Shown here one piece after another: positions 21,372 through 31,653 of a stretch of 64,000 nt of DNA. The number at the start of each line of letters is the position of its first letter. Positions within the stretch are counted from its first letter, which is position 1. The stretch lies in assembly GCA_019009955.1 (NCBI GenBank), contig CM032228.1:229127501-229191500 (forward strand), read 5' to 3'. The translations under genes were made by a program, and so were the position numbers. Source of the stretch: Riptortus pedestris (lineage: Eukaryota; Arthropoda; Insecta; Hemiptera; Alydidae). A model generated the notes under the pieces. The model worked only from the letters and a program-made list of their open reading frames with translations, was not told the origin of the DNA and searched no databases.

Positions 21372-22100
21372 GCCGTCACGCAGGTGCTGGGTAAACGAAG
21401 TAGATTTCCGTCGTGAAGTTTTACAATAGATAAACCTACATACTGATGAACAAATAGGTACTGCTACACCATTAATTTAATACCTCCGTGAATATTAAGT
21501 GAATAAATAAAAAAGGTAATGAGAAATCATTCAGTCAGTTTTATTAAAAGCCCAAAAGAAAGCGTCTGAATTGTCAACAAACAGTTCTGCCAACCTCTCA
21601 GAGCTGAACAGATAGACAAAGATAACCTTCAACGGTATGAGAAACAATTTCTGAATATAAAATATTCATTTTTTGAAAATTATTCACTTGTACAGTAATT
21701 TATAATTAATCAGAATAATTTTGATCTAAAATTTTACTTGTCCAAGGCCTTGAGGCTGGTGGAGGGGGGGGGGGGGAGGTTGATCAACAGAATATATTTC
21801 CATGTATCTCGTATAATAAAGGTCTTTTGAAATCAATATTTGTCTGAGTATTTATGTGACATATGTGTAAGTAGAAGTGGGGGTTTGCTGAAGGCTGAAA
21901 ACTGTAAAATGCAAATATCTCGGTTAATATTCGCGATAGAGAATAAATGTTAATAACAATATTTGTAGTAAATACAATTTTCAATAAAATTGTTCTTATA
22001 CAATTTTTCAATCCGACGTATAGTAACGGATATATTTAGAATTTTCAAAACCCCTTCTGTTATCCCCCCACTCACTGGTCCGATTTCAGCCATTAAGGGT
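21372..22100 (-). mobile_element. HINE copy, L variant, 5' truncated
   Basis: 3' terminus gccgtcacgcaggtgctggg (hairpin worn), then the L interior through gcaaatatctcggttaatat to ccgatttcagccattaaggg, where it stops. The (TA)n tract and 5' end are missing. The frames at 21784-22226 are incidental. Confidence 0.75.
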
Positions 22101-22199
22101 TTTTATATTTCTTTTAATTTATTTATTTGGAGCTTCGCAACTGTGGTGACGTTGCTCAGAGAAAAAACACTGTATAAAATTAAAAAACGAAACAAAATT

Positions 22200-22355
22200 A
22201 ATTTAAACGAAAATAAAACAACATAACAGAAATTTAACACGGAAAACAGAGATGCAACACAAAACAGAAATTGAACAGTAAAAACAAAAATGCAACACTA
22301 AACAGAGATGGCAAACCAAAAACAGACATGGAACACAGAACAGGAATAGAAAAAA
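22200..22355. repeat. Degenerate minisatellite, left part
   Basis: Irregular repetition of an acagaaat-gaacac-like unit (aacagagatgcaacac, aacagaaattgaacag, aacagagatggcaaac). The same pattern resumes at 23237 beyond an intervening HINE. Confidence 0.6.
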
Positions 22356-22798
22356 GTCCGTCACGCAGGGGCAGCGTAAACTAAGCAGATTTTTCATGTG
22401 AAGTTTTACAATAGAGATATTTCACGAGAGCCGAGCCAGTCAAGGAAACGGCCGAACTAGCTTTTGGCGGGAAAGTAACTCTCGTCCGTTAGGCGCCCAG
22501 ATTTAATAAAAATGCAAATATCTTGGCAAATATTCAAGATAGAGAAAACATGTATATAACAATGTTTATTGTAAATTTAATTTGCAATAAGATTGATTCT
22601 GTACAATGTTTCGATCCGACGTATTGTAACGGAAATATTTCGAATTTTCGAAAATCCACCCCTCTAAACCCCCCCCCCTCCTCCCACTGGTCCGATTTCA
22701 GCCGTTAACGAACTTGATCTTTCTTTTTACATAAAACGACTAAATATCGAGTTTGGTAACGATTAAACAAAAATCGTGGCCGCTAGAGTGGTAACAGT

Positions 22799-22863
<65 letters not shown>

Positions 22864-23061
22864 TGTGTTGGTCTCTTCGGAGCTTTGGTCAATGTTGGTG
22901 AAATGAATCTTAGTTTATGCCAATATTTCGAGAATTTTTATTTTCTCTTCCTCAGGGCTGTAAAAAATTATAATATTGCACATTGGTGTTATACATTGTT
23001 ATAAAAGGGTGTGTTTTCCTTATTATTACTTACCAAGACAGACTAGTATACATTCTTATTG

Positions 23062-23123
<62 letters not shown>

Positions 23124-23236
23124 TTTTGAACGGACCTCATTTTCGTCATCTACTAGGTAGGATCGATGGACATTTGAAGAACAATTTCGAAAATTCTGTC
23201 ATGAGTACAACCAATAACCCTTAAGGGAAATCTGCT
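22356..23236 (-). mobile_element. HINE copy, S variant, with nested fragment in (TA)n
   Basis: 3' terminus gtccgtcacgcaggggcagc; S interior (gaaacggccgaactagcttt); C run near 22670; gtggccgctagagtggtaac; (TA)n (22803-22860); a 205 bp foreign segment; a second (TA)n (23068-23120); then gaacggacctcattttcgtc and the 5' end, with a small deletion just before ttaagggaaatctgct. It sits inside the minisatellite. The IYIY frame at 22976-23224 is an artefact. Confidence 0.82.
22862..23066 (-). mobile_element. Possible Penelope-like terminal fragment in (TA)n
   Basis: On the minus strand the words cagccctgaggaag and attctcgaaatattggc fit the 'CTGANGA...CGAAA' pattern of Penelope-like terminal repeats, which encode hammerhead-type motifs. 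It lies between two (TA)n tracts of one HINE and shares nothing with HINE or the CTAGCT repeat. No protein is encoded; assignment is by motif only. Confidence 0.35.
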
Positions 23237-23345
23237 AAAAACAAAAGTGGAACAGAATACAGAAATGAAATGAAAAACAGAAATCGAACACAAAAAACAA
23301 AAATCGAAAAAAAATAAAGGAACAAACAAAAGATAGAATCCAAAA
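23237..23345. repeat. Degenerate minisatellite, right part
   Basis: Continues the unit seen at 22200-22355 (aacagaatacagaaatgaaa, aacagaaatcgaacac). The minus-strand frame 23153-23500 is low-complexity and not a gene. Confidence 0.55.
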
Positions 23346-23756
23346 CTAATTATAAAATCTAAAAAAGTGAGAAAAACAAAAGGAAAAAAAAAAGTCACAT
23401 TGGATAATAGGGAAATCAAATAAGAAATGTTAAAGAATCTACAATAAAAATAAATAAATTGATAAATAAAATGGAATATGTTTCTAAAATTTGTTATCAA
23501 TGAATTTGAAATAATTGAAATAGAATGTAGTTGGATTTTTTTAAAAAAAAACTTATATCTCCCTCATACACTCTCGTATATAACCGGAGTTCCATACTCA
23601 ATGTGAATTACTGACTGAGAAAGTCATGTTGAATTGCATTATGACGGGAAGGAGGGAAAACCTTCAGTTTTGCTAGACCAAAACAAACGATGAAATATTT
23701 ACCTTACATATATTTCAAAGGGATCATAAAGAGCTCAGCAAACATACAAGCCATAA
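23346..23756. other. AT-rich interval, nothing recognised
   Basis: Purine-rich then AT-rich sequence, no recognised repeat or frame. Confidence 0.4.
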
Positions 23757-23948
23757 AATAAAACAATTAAATGACAAGTTTAAAGAATTTATGTTTAGTA
23801 ACGATCAAATGCGTTAACAGACACATAAATATATACATAATTTTGAACGGACCTCATTTTGGTCATCTCCTGGGTAGGATCGATGGGCATTTGAAGAAAT
23901 ATCTCTCTCGCTATGAGCGCGACCTCAATTGTTGATTTCCCTTAAGGG
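23757..23948 (-). mobile_element. HINE 5' fragment
   Basis: gcgttaacagacacataaat, a short worn TA run, gaacggacctcattttggtc, ggtaggatcgatgggcattt and ttgatttcccttaaggg. The outermost bases are lost, as is the 3' half. Confidence 0.7.
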
Positions 23949-24395
23949 TAAAAGTTAAATACAAGGCAAAATGATAAGAGACAAAACATGTAACATTATT
24001 GAATGTATGAAATTTCTAAACAAAGAGTTATCCTAGCGAGGTTGAAGCAGAATAAAACATAGAGATATAAATTGTTCTTTGTGCCCTCAGAGGCAGAAGT
24101 TACTCTTCGAATTTAGTCCCCGATAAACTGGGACAACTTTCCGACGAAAGAGGAAGCTCTTGGAGAAACTTTAATAATGCGAGCCCTCATTTTCTCTCTA
24201 TCATATTTATGCTATATGCTTAGGATTATATAATTTATCGTTTATATATTTACTTGTAAATTTATTCAATTTAATATATTTTTGATTATTTTAGCAAACT
24301 TATTAAAATACTTTCCAACTTGGATACAAATCTGGTCAATTTGTTTTTCGATCATACAGAAACACATTCCTTACTCGATTCAGTATAAAAATAAA
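23949..24395. other. Interval, nothing recognised
   Basis: Includes a less AT-rich patch around 24080-24200 with no convincing frame or repeat likeness. Confidence 0.4.
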
Positions 24396-25123
24396 GTCCG
24401 TCACGCAGGGGCTGCGTAAATTAAGCAGATTTCCCACGTGAAGTTATAGAATAGACAAACTTCACGAGCAGTTACTGAAACGGCCGAACTAGCTAGCCGG
24501 AAACTCACGACTGCAACCGAAGTAAGCCGATCTCATCATGTCCGTTACGCTTAATAGAATCCAAATATCTCGGTTAATAATCAAGATAGAGAATAAATGT
24601 ATAGAACAATAATAATGGTAAATTTAATTTGCAATAAGATTGGTTCTATACATTTTTTTCGATCCGACGTATAGTAACGGAGATATTTCGAAAACCTCCC
24701 CTCTAACCCCCCCCCCTCTCACTGGTCCGATTTCAGCCATTAACGAACTTGATCTTTATTTTTAGCCATGTGAGTTAAAGCGTTGACCTTAATCTCACAT
24801 GGTAATCCTAGAGTTCGGTTCTCGCCTGGGATTATTTAGTGACGAAATTCATTAAATAACATCCTAAAATCCCACCCTGGCTAGAAAAGGGTGGTCACCT
24901 GTAGATAACCCGTCCCAATTAGCCTGAGTTGCAATAAGTGGACGTTAATAAATAATAATAATAATAATTTTTAAATAAAACGTTTAAATGTCGAGTTTGG
25001 TAATGATCAAGTAACAATTGCTACCACTAGAGCGTTAACAGACAATTTATATAATTTAGAACGGACCTTATTTTCGTCATCTCCTGGGTAGGATCAATGG
25101 ACATCCCTTAAGAGAAATCTGCT
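24396..25123 (-). mobile_element. HINE copy, S variant, with nested SINE
   Basis: 3' terminus gtccgtcacgcaggggctgc; S interior (gaaacggccgaactagctag); the C run near 24706; then a SINE (24762-24968) inside a T-rich stretch; then aaataaaacgtttaaatgtc, gcgttaacagacaat; the (TA)n tract is nearly absent; the 5' end is agagaaatctgct. Confidence 0.82.
24762..24968 (+). repeat. tRNA-derived SINE, copy 1
   Basis: About 207 bp: agccatgtgagttaaagcgt (A-box region), a box-B-like gttcggttctcgcc, a body with catcctaaaatcccaccctg and cctgtagataacccgtccca, and an aataataat tail. The pol III promoter-like head and simple tail define a SINE. It splits a HINE and is therefore younger than that HINE. Confidence 0.75.
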
Positions 25124-25261
25124 AAAATATCTACCTACAGATAGTGAAAATATCAAATTCAGCAGAATTTCCTTTGGAGAAATTAGCCATTGAGGCTCAA
25201 CATATACCTTCATTTTGGGTTTTTAATCTTCTTTTCAATGAACTTTAAAAAGGTACTCGGA

Positions 25262-25862
25262 AATATTTATTTTCTCTTTTCTTTAAAACTAGAAAACCGG
25301 TTGAAGAAATATATTTGAATACAACATATTCATTTTATTGAAAACTATTTACTACAGCTCTAATTAATTTATAATGAATCGGATTAATTTTATTCTTAAT
25401 CACTCATATTTTAATGCAAGGGGGTTGGGCGGGGGTACCAGAACGTATTTGCGTACACCTCACAAAGTAAAAGTTCATTGAAAACAATATTTGGTATTTA
25501 TCCTTGGAATGAATGAGTTCATAAGATGACAGCTTATTATTAATATGAGATGTGTAGGAGTGGGGGTTTACTAAAAGCCAAAAACTATAAAATTCAAATA
25601 TCTCGGTTAATATTCGTTATAAAAAAATATGCATAAGGCTATATTTATTGATAATCATATTTTCAATAAGATTTGTTATATACAATTTTTCTATCCGAAT
25701 TGTAGTAACGGAGAAATTTGGAATTTTGGAAGACCGACCTCCAAACCCCCCACTTTTCGATTTTAGCCATTAAAGAACTTCATCTTTCTTTTTGCATAAA
25801 ACGTTTAAATATGGAACTTGGAAGCTATCAAATAAAAATTTCAAATTCTGGAGCGTTATCAT
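25262..25862 (-). mobile_element. HINE interior, L variant, both ends lost
   Basis: Contains gaaaactatttactacagct, a G-rich run near 25425, ctcacaaagtaaaagttcat, aaatatctcggttaatattc and catttttc-like core words up to ctggagcgtta. A worn plus-strand 5' end (gcagaatttcctttggagaa, 25152-25210) lies just to its left and may be a separate fragment. Confidence 0.65.
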
Positions 25863-26226
25863 TATTTTTTTATGGGCATCACATCAAAAGTGACTTGCCT
25901 TTTTAAAAGTCAAAAATTGTACAAAGTTAAATAACAAAAGAAAAATAACAATTAGCAATAACAAAAACCAATGACAAATTACAGAAGTGAAATAGATAAA
26001 CATTTTGTAAGTGAACATAAAATAAATAAATAAATTGGTGATGAGCATAGTTGGTGGTCGATCAATAGGAAATGAATGGCTGAAATGGTACTCTTGCTAA
26101 TATTTGTCGTAATTTCCTCCTTCAGGGTAAACATATACATGTGTACAAACGCATATATAACAATTAATGCATATAATTTGAAATCCTGTTCCACACCACA
26201 GACTTAATTTGTATGTTAATTAGGGT

Positions 26227-26560
26227 CGTATATTTGAATTTTGTGTAGGATTGAGAATATGTTTTTAATGTATGGGCTGTCATCTATTAAAAGTTCTTGT
26301 AAGTCGTAGGGGAAGTCCTGGTGTTGTCGTTCTCGGCATTCTGTCAGTATTTGTCTTATCGTCAAAGGAACTTTCCAAGCATGTAGGTCTTTGTCATTAA
26401 GTATGAGTTTGTTAATTTTGTGTGGCCGATTCTAAGTCTCGAGAGAACTACTTCTTCTCTCCTAGAGTTTCTGAAACTTGATGGCCACATGCAAATAGTG
26501 TTCTTAATAGTTAGTAGTTTGTTGTCAGTACTTGTGTTAGTCTAGTCGTTATGCCCATTT
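26227..26560 (-). pseudogene. LINE ORF2 C-terminal relic (after RNase H)
   Basis: Read on the minus strand, RRREEVVLSRLRIGHT-like sequence (here SRREEVVLSRLRIGHTKLTN near 26400-26460) matches the segment following RNase H in LINE-1A (RREEVVVTRMRIGHTNLTH). After a frame change, PLTIRQILTECRE corresponds to the H and final C of the terminal C-X2-C-X7-H-X4-C motif; the first two cysteines are lost. It ends near 26227 with a stop. An old 5'-truncated copy of a related LINE. Confidence 0.65.
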
Positions 26561-26687
26561 ATTTTTTGGGTTATTGGGTGATTTGTGTAAATATTGTTTA
26601 GTACTTAACCAATACGTGCTTAATAGCAGCAATAATGTTGTTAACGAATTAATAATGGTTTCACCCCCTCATCTTCTGGGCAAACTT

Positions 26688-26775
26688 TGTTGACCCGGGT
26701 CGAACCCAACAGTCAGAGGTCAAGTCGATACGACGGTGCTCTTCTGAATATAGGGTCGTAAAACTTCCGGCACTA
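26688..26775 (-). repeat. tRNA-like / SINE remnant
   Basis: On the minus strand gagcaccgtcgtatcgactt...gttgggttcgacccgg resembles a tRNA from the D-arm to the T-arm, with a good box B (GGTTCGACCC). The 5' third and acceptor pairing are not convincing, so I take it as a tRNA-derived fragment rather than a working tRNA. Confidence 0.35.
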
Positions 26776-27104
26776 AAGACTCACATATTAGGTGTTTTAC
26801 AGTTTAATTGAAAATTATGAACGAAATCGTCAGTAAACACATAATTCTGTACATTTATGTATTTCATTAAGAATTTAGTTTACTCAATATATCACATTGA
26901 AGTATACTCAATTATATCAACATAGAAGAAATGTGTGTAGAGTACTTTTATGACCAGTAATATAGACAAGCACATATCACAGGAACTGAAAATTTGGCAA
27001 TTTCATTTGGAGTCTAATTATTAAGAGGAACATAGAGCCATGAAACATTTACTTTGTTTTGAAAGCTTATTACATTCAATGTTATCAGCGTTAAGTCAAA
27101 AAAA
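26776..27104. other. AT-rich interval, nothing recognised
   Basis: No recognised repeat terminus or frame. Confidence 0.4.
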
Positions 27105-27737
27105 GTCCGTCACTCAGGGGCTGCGTAAACTGAGCAGATTTCCCACGCGAAGGTTTACAATAGAGAAATATACACACAGGTAACACTATCGAGAATACTC
27201 AGTAAATTTACGATACAAGTTAAAAATCTCTACAACGGAGAGCGGCTGAATTGTAAACAAACAGGCGAGCCGGCCTCGTAGTGCTGTATAAATAGACCGG
27301 AAAAACAAACAATTAATGAAATATATCTGAATATAATATATTATTTTTATTTAAAACAATTTACTAAAGCTACTAGTGCAATTTATAATGAATCAGAATT
27401 AGTTTTATCTCAATAACTCAAATTTTAGTAATCCATAAAAAGAAGGAGGGGGGAGGGTCAACAGAACGTATTTGCATACATCTCACAATGTAAAAGTTCA
27501 ATGAAAACAATATTTAGTATTTAGGCTTCAATTAATATGTTTTATTATATAACAGAGCATTGTTTATGTAACACTAGTAGAAGTAGGGGTTTACTAAAGG
27601 CTGAAAACTGATAAATTCAAATATCTCGTTTAATATTCAAGATAGAGAATAAATGTATATAACAATATTTATAGTGAATTTAATTTTAAATAAGATTGAT
27701 TTTATACACTTTTTCTATCCGACTTACAGTAACGGCC
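27105..27737 (-). mobile_element. HINE copy, L variant, 5' truncated
   Basis: 3' terminus gtccgtcactcaggggctgc, L interior (taaacaaacaggcgagccgg, ctcacaatgtaaaagttcaa), to gacttacagtaacggcc, where it stops short of the core and (TA)n. Confidence 0.78.
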
Positions 27738-27777
27738 TTCTTATAGGGTTACAATAGGAAGGAAACAAATAAAAAAG

Positions 27778-27780
<3 letters not shown>

Positions 27781-27848
<68 letters not shown>

Positions 27849-27866
27849 AATATATAGATATATGCA
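27781..27866. repeat. (TA)n microsatellite
   Basis: Long TA tract with a few substitutions. The ~80 bp after it (ttcattggctgaaattgaac) look like a worn plus-strand HINE core. Confidence 0.9.
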
Positions 27867-28069
27867 CCAAGATAGATACAAGGTTTCACATAGACCTTAA
27901 TACCAAATTCTTCATTGGCTGAAATTGAACCAGTAGGGTTTATTTTGGCTAAACGTTTCCGGTTTATTTTCCATGAATTAAAAAATTAAAAATTACTGTA
28001 CCATTATTTTAAAGCCCATATTAACCCATGTTAATTATTTTTTCGTATTCTTTCAACGATTATCCTCAA

Positions 28070-28410
28070 TTAATCCAGCTTCAACTCATGGGGTTTACAA
28101 AGATAATTTTCAGTTGAATTTCCAGTCTTTTTGAAATCCGATTGAGACATGCGTTGCATCTGAATGTTATTGCCTGTGATCCTGCCCAAAAGATAAGTTC
28201 TCCATTTGTTGTTGACAATTTTCAGTAGATCTTCGATGGCCCAAATGGGTCCTTGGCAGCATTTAGGGCGATAACAGGAGCTTCCCACGTCAAAGGGATT
28301 AAACCCTTGTCCGTGATGGCTGGGCTTGTCTAATACCAAAGGATAAATTACAGTTCTAATCTTTTCTAATCTCCATCTGCGGGGTTCTTTCTTAATCCAG
28401 GTTTAATTTC
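28070..28410 (-). CDS. Unrecognised exon-like reading frame
   Basis: I do not recognise this protein. The minus-strand frame is open for about 110 codons in AT-rich surroundings, from a TAA near 28410 to a TAA at 28070-28072; the first ATG is at 28339, but the frame is open upstream (WIKKEPRRWRLEKIRTVIYP), which suggests an exon rather than a start. Composition is that of an ordinary globular protein: basic start, FNPFDVGSSCYRPKCC with three cysteines, then IWAIEDLLKIVNNKWRTYLL and NIQMQRMSQSDFKKTGN. No membrane segment, signal peptide or transposon motif is visible. It could be a terminal exon of a host gene, a processed fragment, or an unfamiliar transposon piece. Splice sites cannot be fixed from the sequence alone. 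Confidence 0.4.
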
Positions 28411-28535
28411 TACTTTAAAACTCACTTAAACATGCTATTATCGAGTCCGAATACCAATTACAAACCTGACATTTGCTATTTCGTCACAAGATGCAAGATA
28501 AAAATAAATCCATAAAAAAATATTTTTAAATTCAT

Positions 28536-28753
28536 GGCTCAGGTTAGTCATGTGAGTTAAAGGGTTGCCTTTTATCTCATGGTAATCCTAGAGTGGCGAG
28601 TTCGATTCCAGCCTGGGCAAAGGAATTTATTCAGTGACGGAATTCATTAAATATAATTCTTAGTCCCACCCTGGCTAGATAAGGGAGGTAACCTGTAGAG
28701 AACCTGTCCCAATTAGCCTTAGTTGCGAAAAGTGGACGTTAATAAATAATTTA
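28536..28753 (+). repeat. tRNA-derived SINE, copy 2
   Basis: ggctcaggttagtcatgtga head, box-B-like gagttcgattccagcc, gaattcattaaatataattc body, gaacctgtcccaattagcct and a gttaataaataatt tail. This is a full-length copy and shows the family's 5' end. Confidence 0.78.
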
Positions 28754-28843
28754 ATTTCTAAATTTATAACTTTTCTTACCTGGAGTCTTAATAACCGATG
28801 ATCCACAAGATAAGTGCTTTTGAAGACGAGTTGATTTTGAAAA

Positions 28844-29120
28844 GTCCGTCACTCAGGAGCTGCATAAACTAAGAGTTCCTACAGACTTACAATAGATAAA
28901 TCTACGTACTTTTGTACTTAACACCACCGTGAATATTAAGTAAACAAGTAAAAATGGCAATAAGAAATCATTCAGTCAATTCACACGTAAACTACCTCCA
29001 GAACGGAAAACATTTGAAGAAAAACAATTACTGAAATATATCTGAGTATAATATATCAATTTTATGATGAGCTAGAATAATTTTCATCCCTATTACTAAA
29101 TAGAAGTTTTAATTTTAGTA
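28844..29120 (-). mobile_element. HINE 3' part, L variant
   Basis: gtccgtcactcaggagctgc terminus and L interior (caccgtgaatattaagtaaa, attactgaaatatatctgag) to about 29120, next to a SINE. Confidence 0.7.
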
Positions 29121-29146
29121 TGTACCGCCAAAGCGAGTACCTTTTT

Positions 29147-29330
29147 GCGCTCAGGTTAGCCATGCCAGTTAAAGCGTTGGCCTTTATCTCACATGGCAAA
29201 CCTAGAGTGGCGAGTTCGATTCTCGCCTGGGCAAAGGAAATTATTTAGTGACGAAATTCATTAAATAACATCCTAAAATCCCACCCTGGCTAGAAATGGG
29301 TGGTAACCTGTAGATAACCCAATTCAATTG
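29147..29330 (+). repeat. tRNA-derived SINE, copy 3, 3' truncated
   Basis: gctcaggttagccatgccag, gagttcgattctcgcctggg, catcctaaaatcccaccctg, then breaks off after gtagataaccc. The best-preserved A and B boxes of the family. Confidence 0.78.
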
Positions 29331-29424
29331 ACTAGGAAACTCCTTTACATCCAATCTCTTTGCAAATTTAATTTTCTAGAACTGTTGTTCTCTTTCTTTT
29401 TTCTAAAATTCCGACAGTACAAAA

Positions 29425-29833
29425 TTCCGTTATGCAGGGGAAGTAGATTTCCATCATGAAGTATTGAAATAGATAAATCTACATATCGAGAACACTAAAC
29501 AATACCGTGAATATTAAGTGAATAAATATAAACGTTAATGAGAAAAAAATCATTCAATTCTAATATTATTCCAATGAAAAGCGTCTGAGTTGTAAACAAA
29601 CAGGTCTGCTAACCTTTCAGAGCCGAACAGGAAGAAAGAAATATTCTTCACCGTAAATTAATACAAATACTGGATATAACATATTAATTTTATTGAAACC
29701 TTCTTACTCCATATAGTCCTGTAATTTATAATGATTCAGAATGATTTGTATCTCAAACCAAATTTTAATAGTCCAAGAACTTAACGGGGGGTGGGGAGTC
29801 ACCAAAAAACATTTGCATTTTTCTAGTGTAATA
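29425..29833 (-). mobile_element. HINE part, L variant, in inverted duplication
   Basis: ttccgttatgcaggggaagt is a worn 3' terminus (hairpin lost), followed by L interior (gtaaacaaacaggtctgcta, acttaacggggggtgggga). Interrupted after ctagtgtaataa by the foldback element. The frame 29741-29926 is incidental. Confidence 0.7.
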
Positions 29834-30428
29834 ATAGTTATTTATTATACAAGTGACGAAAGTAGATCATTTTACAACTCGAGTGAAACGTTTACCCACA
29901 CGAGCGAAGCGAGTGTGGTAATTTAACGAGAGTTGTAAATTCTACTTTCGTCACGAGTGTAATATTAAAGTTTTTCTGTAATCGTGTAATACATGATCAG
30001 ATCTAACCAGAATATGAACAAAATTAGGATGTTGTGAAGATTATGGTATGTTGTTGGTAGGTTATAAGCATGGTTGTGAAAGGTTATAAGCATAGTTATA
30101 AAACAACTAGTGATGGTTGTGAAGTAGTGCAGTTATAAACAAGTGCAGGTTATAAACAAGGAAGGTAATTATTATTATATTTAAATTTTAAAATATATTG
30201 ATTATTTCCACCAATAATTCATTCACATTTCAATTTATTTTGTTAAAATAAATTCTTACAATGTTAAGAAACATTTAAAAGCATTTAATTTCCAACTTCA
30301 AATTATTTTTTAATTTATACTTATTACTAATTAAGAAGGCAATTCACTTTCTTCACTCTATTGCAAAATGTTTCACTTTCTTCACTCATTTCAGTTTAGT
30401 AATTTTACCATTATTCAACGATTACAGA
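29834..30428. mobile_element. Foldback (MITE-like) element, copy 1
   Basis: The first ~120 bp form a hairpin: agtgacgaaagtaga...acaactcgagtg on the left against agttgtaaattctactttcg and tcacgagtgt on the right, with cgagcgaagcgagtgtgg at the turn. The rest is AT-rich and ends cattattcaacgattacag. It interrupts the same HINE position as its counterpart at 46612. No protein is encoded; family unknown. Confidence 0.6.
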
Positions 30429-30606
30429 AAAAAAATATTTTTGAATCAAATACAAAATACTGGAGATATTTAAATGTTCGACAACTTCCCCCACCAAACC
30501 TCTCATCTCATTCCTTACCGATTTAATCATTACCAATAATAATTATTATTTGAGCAATATAATTAATAACACTTGTATTTCTAGTTAAAAGTAGTATTAA
30601 ATATCA

Positions 30607-30872
30607 GTGGGCTCGAGGAGCCCCCCCTTGGTACTTAAGTGTATAACTACCCCTTGCATTACCTAGGGGGGGGGGCTCCTCGAGCCCATACGTCAAAAAA
30701 ACATTTTTTTCCCAACATAGAAATTTTTTTATTTATTTTGTTGTTATGCCCTCACTCTATGATGTTTTTCTGAGGATACATAAAATATCTCATTAAAATT
30801 GGGTGATAGGGAACAAAAACAAAAAGTTGTGGGCTCAAGGAGCCCCCCCCCCCTTGGTACTTCTAGGGTTAA
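30607..30872. mobile_element. piggyBac-type MITE with flanking partial copy
   Basis: The right end reads cccttggtacttctaggg followed by TTAA (30869-30872); inverted, this is CCCTAGAAGTACCAAGGG, close to the left end CCCTAGAGTAC of the piggyBac relic at 6752. The left end is near 30661 (cctaggggggggggctcctc). A second right end, cccccccttggtacTTAA (30621-30637), lies just to the left, so two copies abut. The motif GGGCTCGAGGAGCCC (one copy reads GGGCTCAAGGAGCCC) occurs three times. Confidence 0.6.
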
Positions 30873-31224
30873 GCAAGAGAACAAAGGATCATAAAATGCC
30901 TGGATGATGCGCTATGAAGCACATGGCTGTTTTGCGGGTTGCCTACGCTCAAGAATTGCAGACAATAAACGCTCCCTTATCACGTTATCTACTTATCTCT
31001 TATGCAAGAAATGACAATAATTTCAGTTTTCAATTTTAGGAAGAAACGAATTTTTATACGAAATATAAATGTCTAAAACTGCACATCCAAAATAATCACT
31101 AAATGTATTTCAATATGTTGTTTCGACCTTTATTAGCCATTTTGATATACTCCTTACTTAAATGATTTTTCCAGTTTAAATGTCATTATCTACATTTTAA
31201 TTCACGATTTGAACAATTTTTTTT
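30873..31224 (+). repeat. GCGGGTTGCC repeat copy
   Basis: gcaagagaacaaaggatcat, ggctgttttgcgggttgcct, aataaacgctcccttatcac and the later cacgatttgaac match the 14959 copy. Its left part is replaced by the piggyBac-type MITE at the TTAA. Confidence 0.6.
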
Positions 31225-31325
31225 AGCAGCTTTTCCTTCAATCAGCTATTGAATTTGCACTCATGAACCGAGCTTCGAAAAATATCCCTAAATGACCTTC
31301 GACCGTACCTACGAGATGATATACT

Positions 31326-31371
<46 letters not shown>

Positions 31372-31440
31372 CACAAGTTGGCTACCACTGTAGCTATTAG
31401 AATGTTTGATTTGGTAGGATCGATGGTCCTTCATATCATC
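31225..31440 (+). mobile_element. HINE 5' part, diverged, with (CA)n in place of (TA)n
   Basis: agcagcttttccttcaatca, cactcatgaaccgagcttcg, gaccgtacctacgagatgat, then (CA)n at about 31328-31376 where other copies have (TA)n, then ggctaccactgtagctatta. It is closely related to the diverged copy at 15659. Confidence 0.6.
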
Positions 31441-31460
31441 TTTTGCCAGCCCATATTCTA

Positions 31461-31610
31461 TTAATATCTTAAGGACTTTTGATGGAGGGCTCCTCTTGAA
31501 CCAAACAGTAGTCCCATAACCGTCCAGTCTTGGATTTGATATTTTTCAGAGAAATAAAGGCAACTTGGTTCGTATATTCCTTTCTTCTGTTGGTCTACCT
31601 CATCTGCTTG

Positions 31611-31612
<2 letters not shown>
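31461..31612 (-). pseudogene. Possible LINE-associated C-terminal relic
   Basis: The minus-strand frame after an IYIY run reads ADEVDQQKKGIYEP and WTVMGLLFGSRGALHQK. A W-V-GLLFG-RG pattern is common near the end of RT-bearing arthropod mobile elements. Only ~50 codons remain, next to a (TA)n tract (31616-31650). Weak assignment. Confidence 0.3.

Positions 31613-31650
<38 letters not shown>

Positions 31651-31653
<3 letters not shown>

Larger units (their letters stand above)
29326..30430. repeat. Inverted duplication, left copy
   Basis: From aattgactaggaaactcc to acgattacag this composite (flank, HINE L part 29425-29833, foldback element 29834-30428) recurs in the opposite orientation at 46612-47690. 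Small deletions separate the two; the left copy has extra sequence near 30100-30160. Confidence 0.75.

Noticed and set aside
23153..23500. 115-codon phenylalanine-rich minus frame
   Set aside because: It is the complement of the purine-rich minisatellite and flank; pure composition bias. The same applies to 22203-22397.
26688..26775. A functional tRNA gene
   Set aside because: The T-arm and box B look right, but the 5' third and acceptor stem do not pair, so it is kept only as a tRNA-like remnant.
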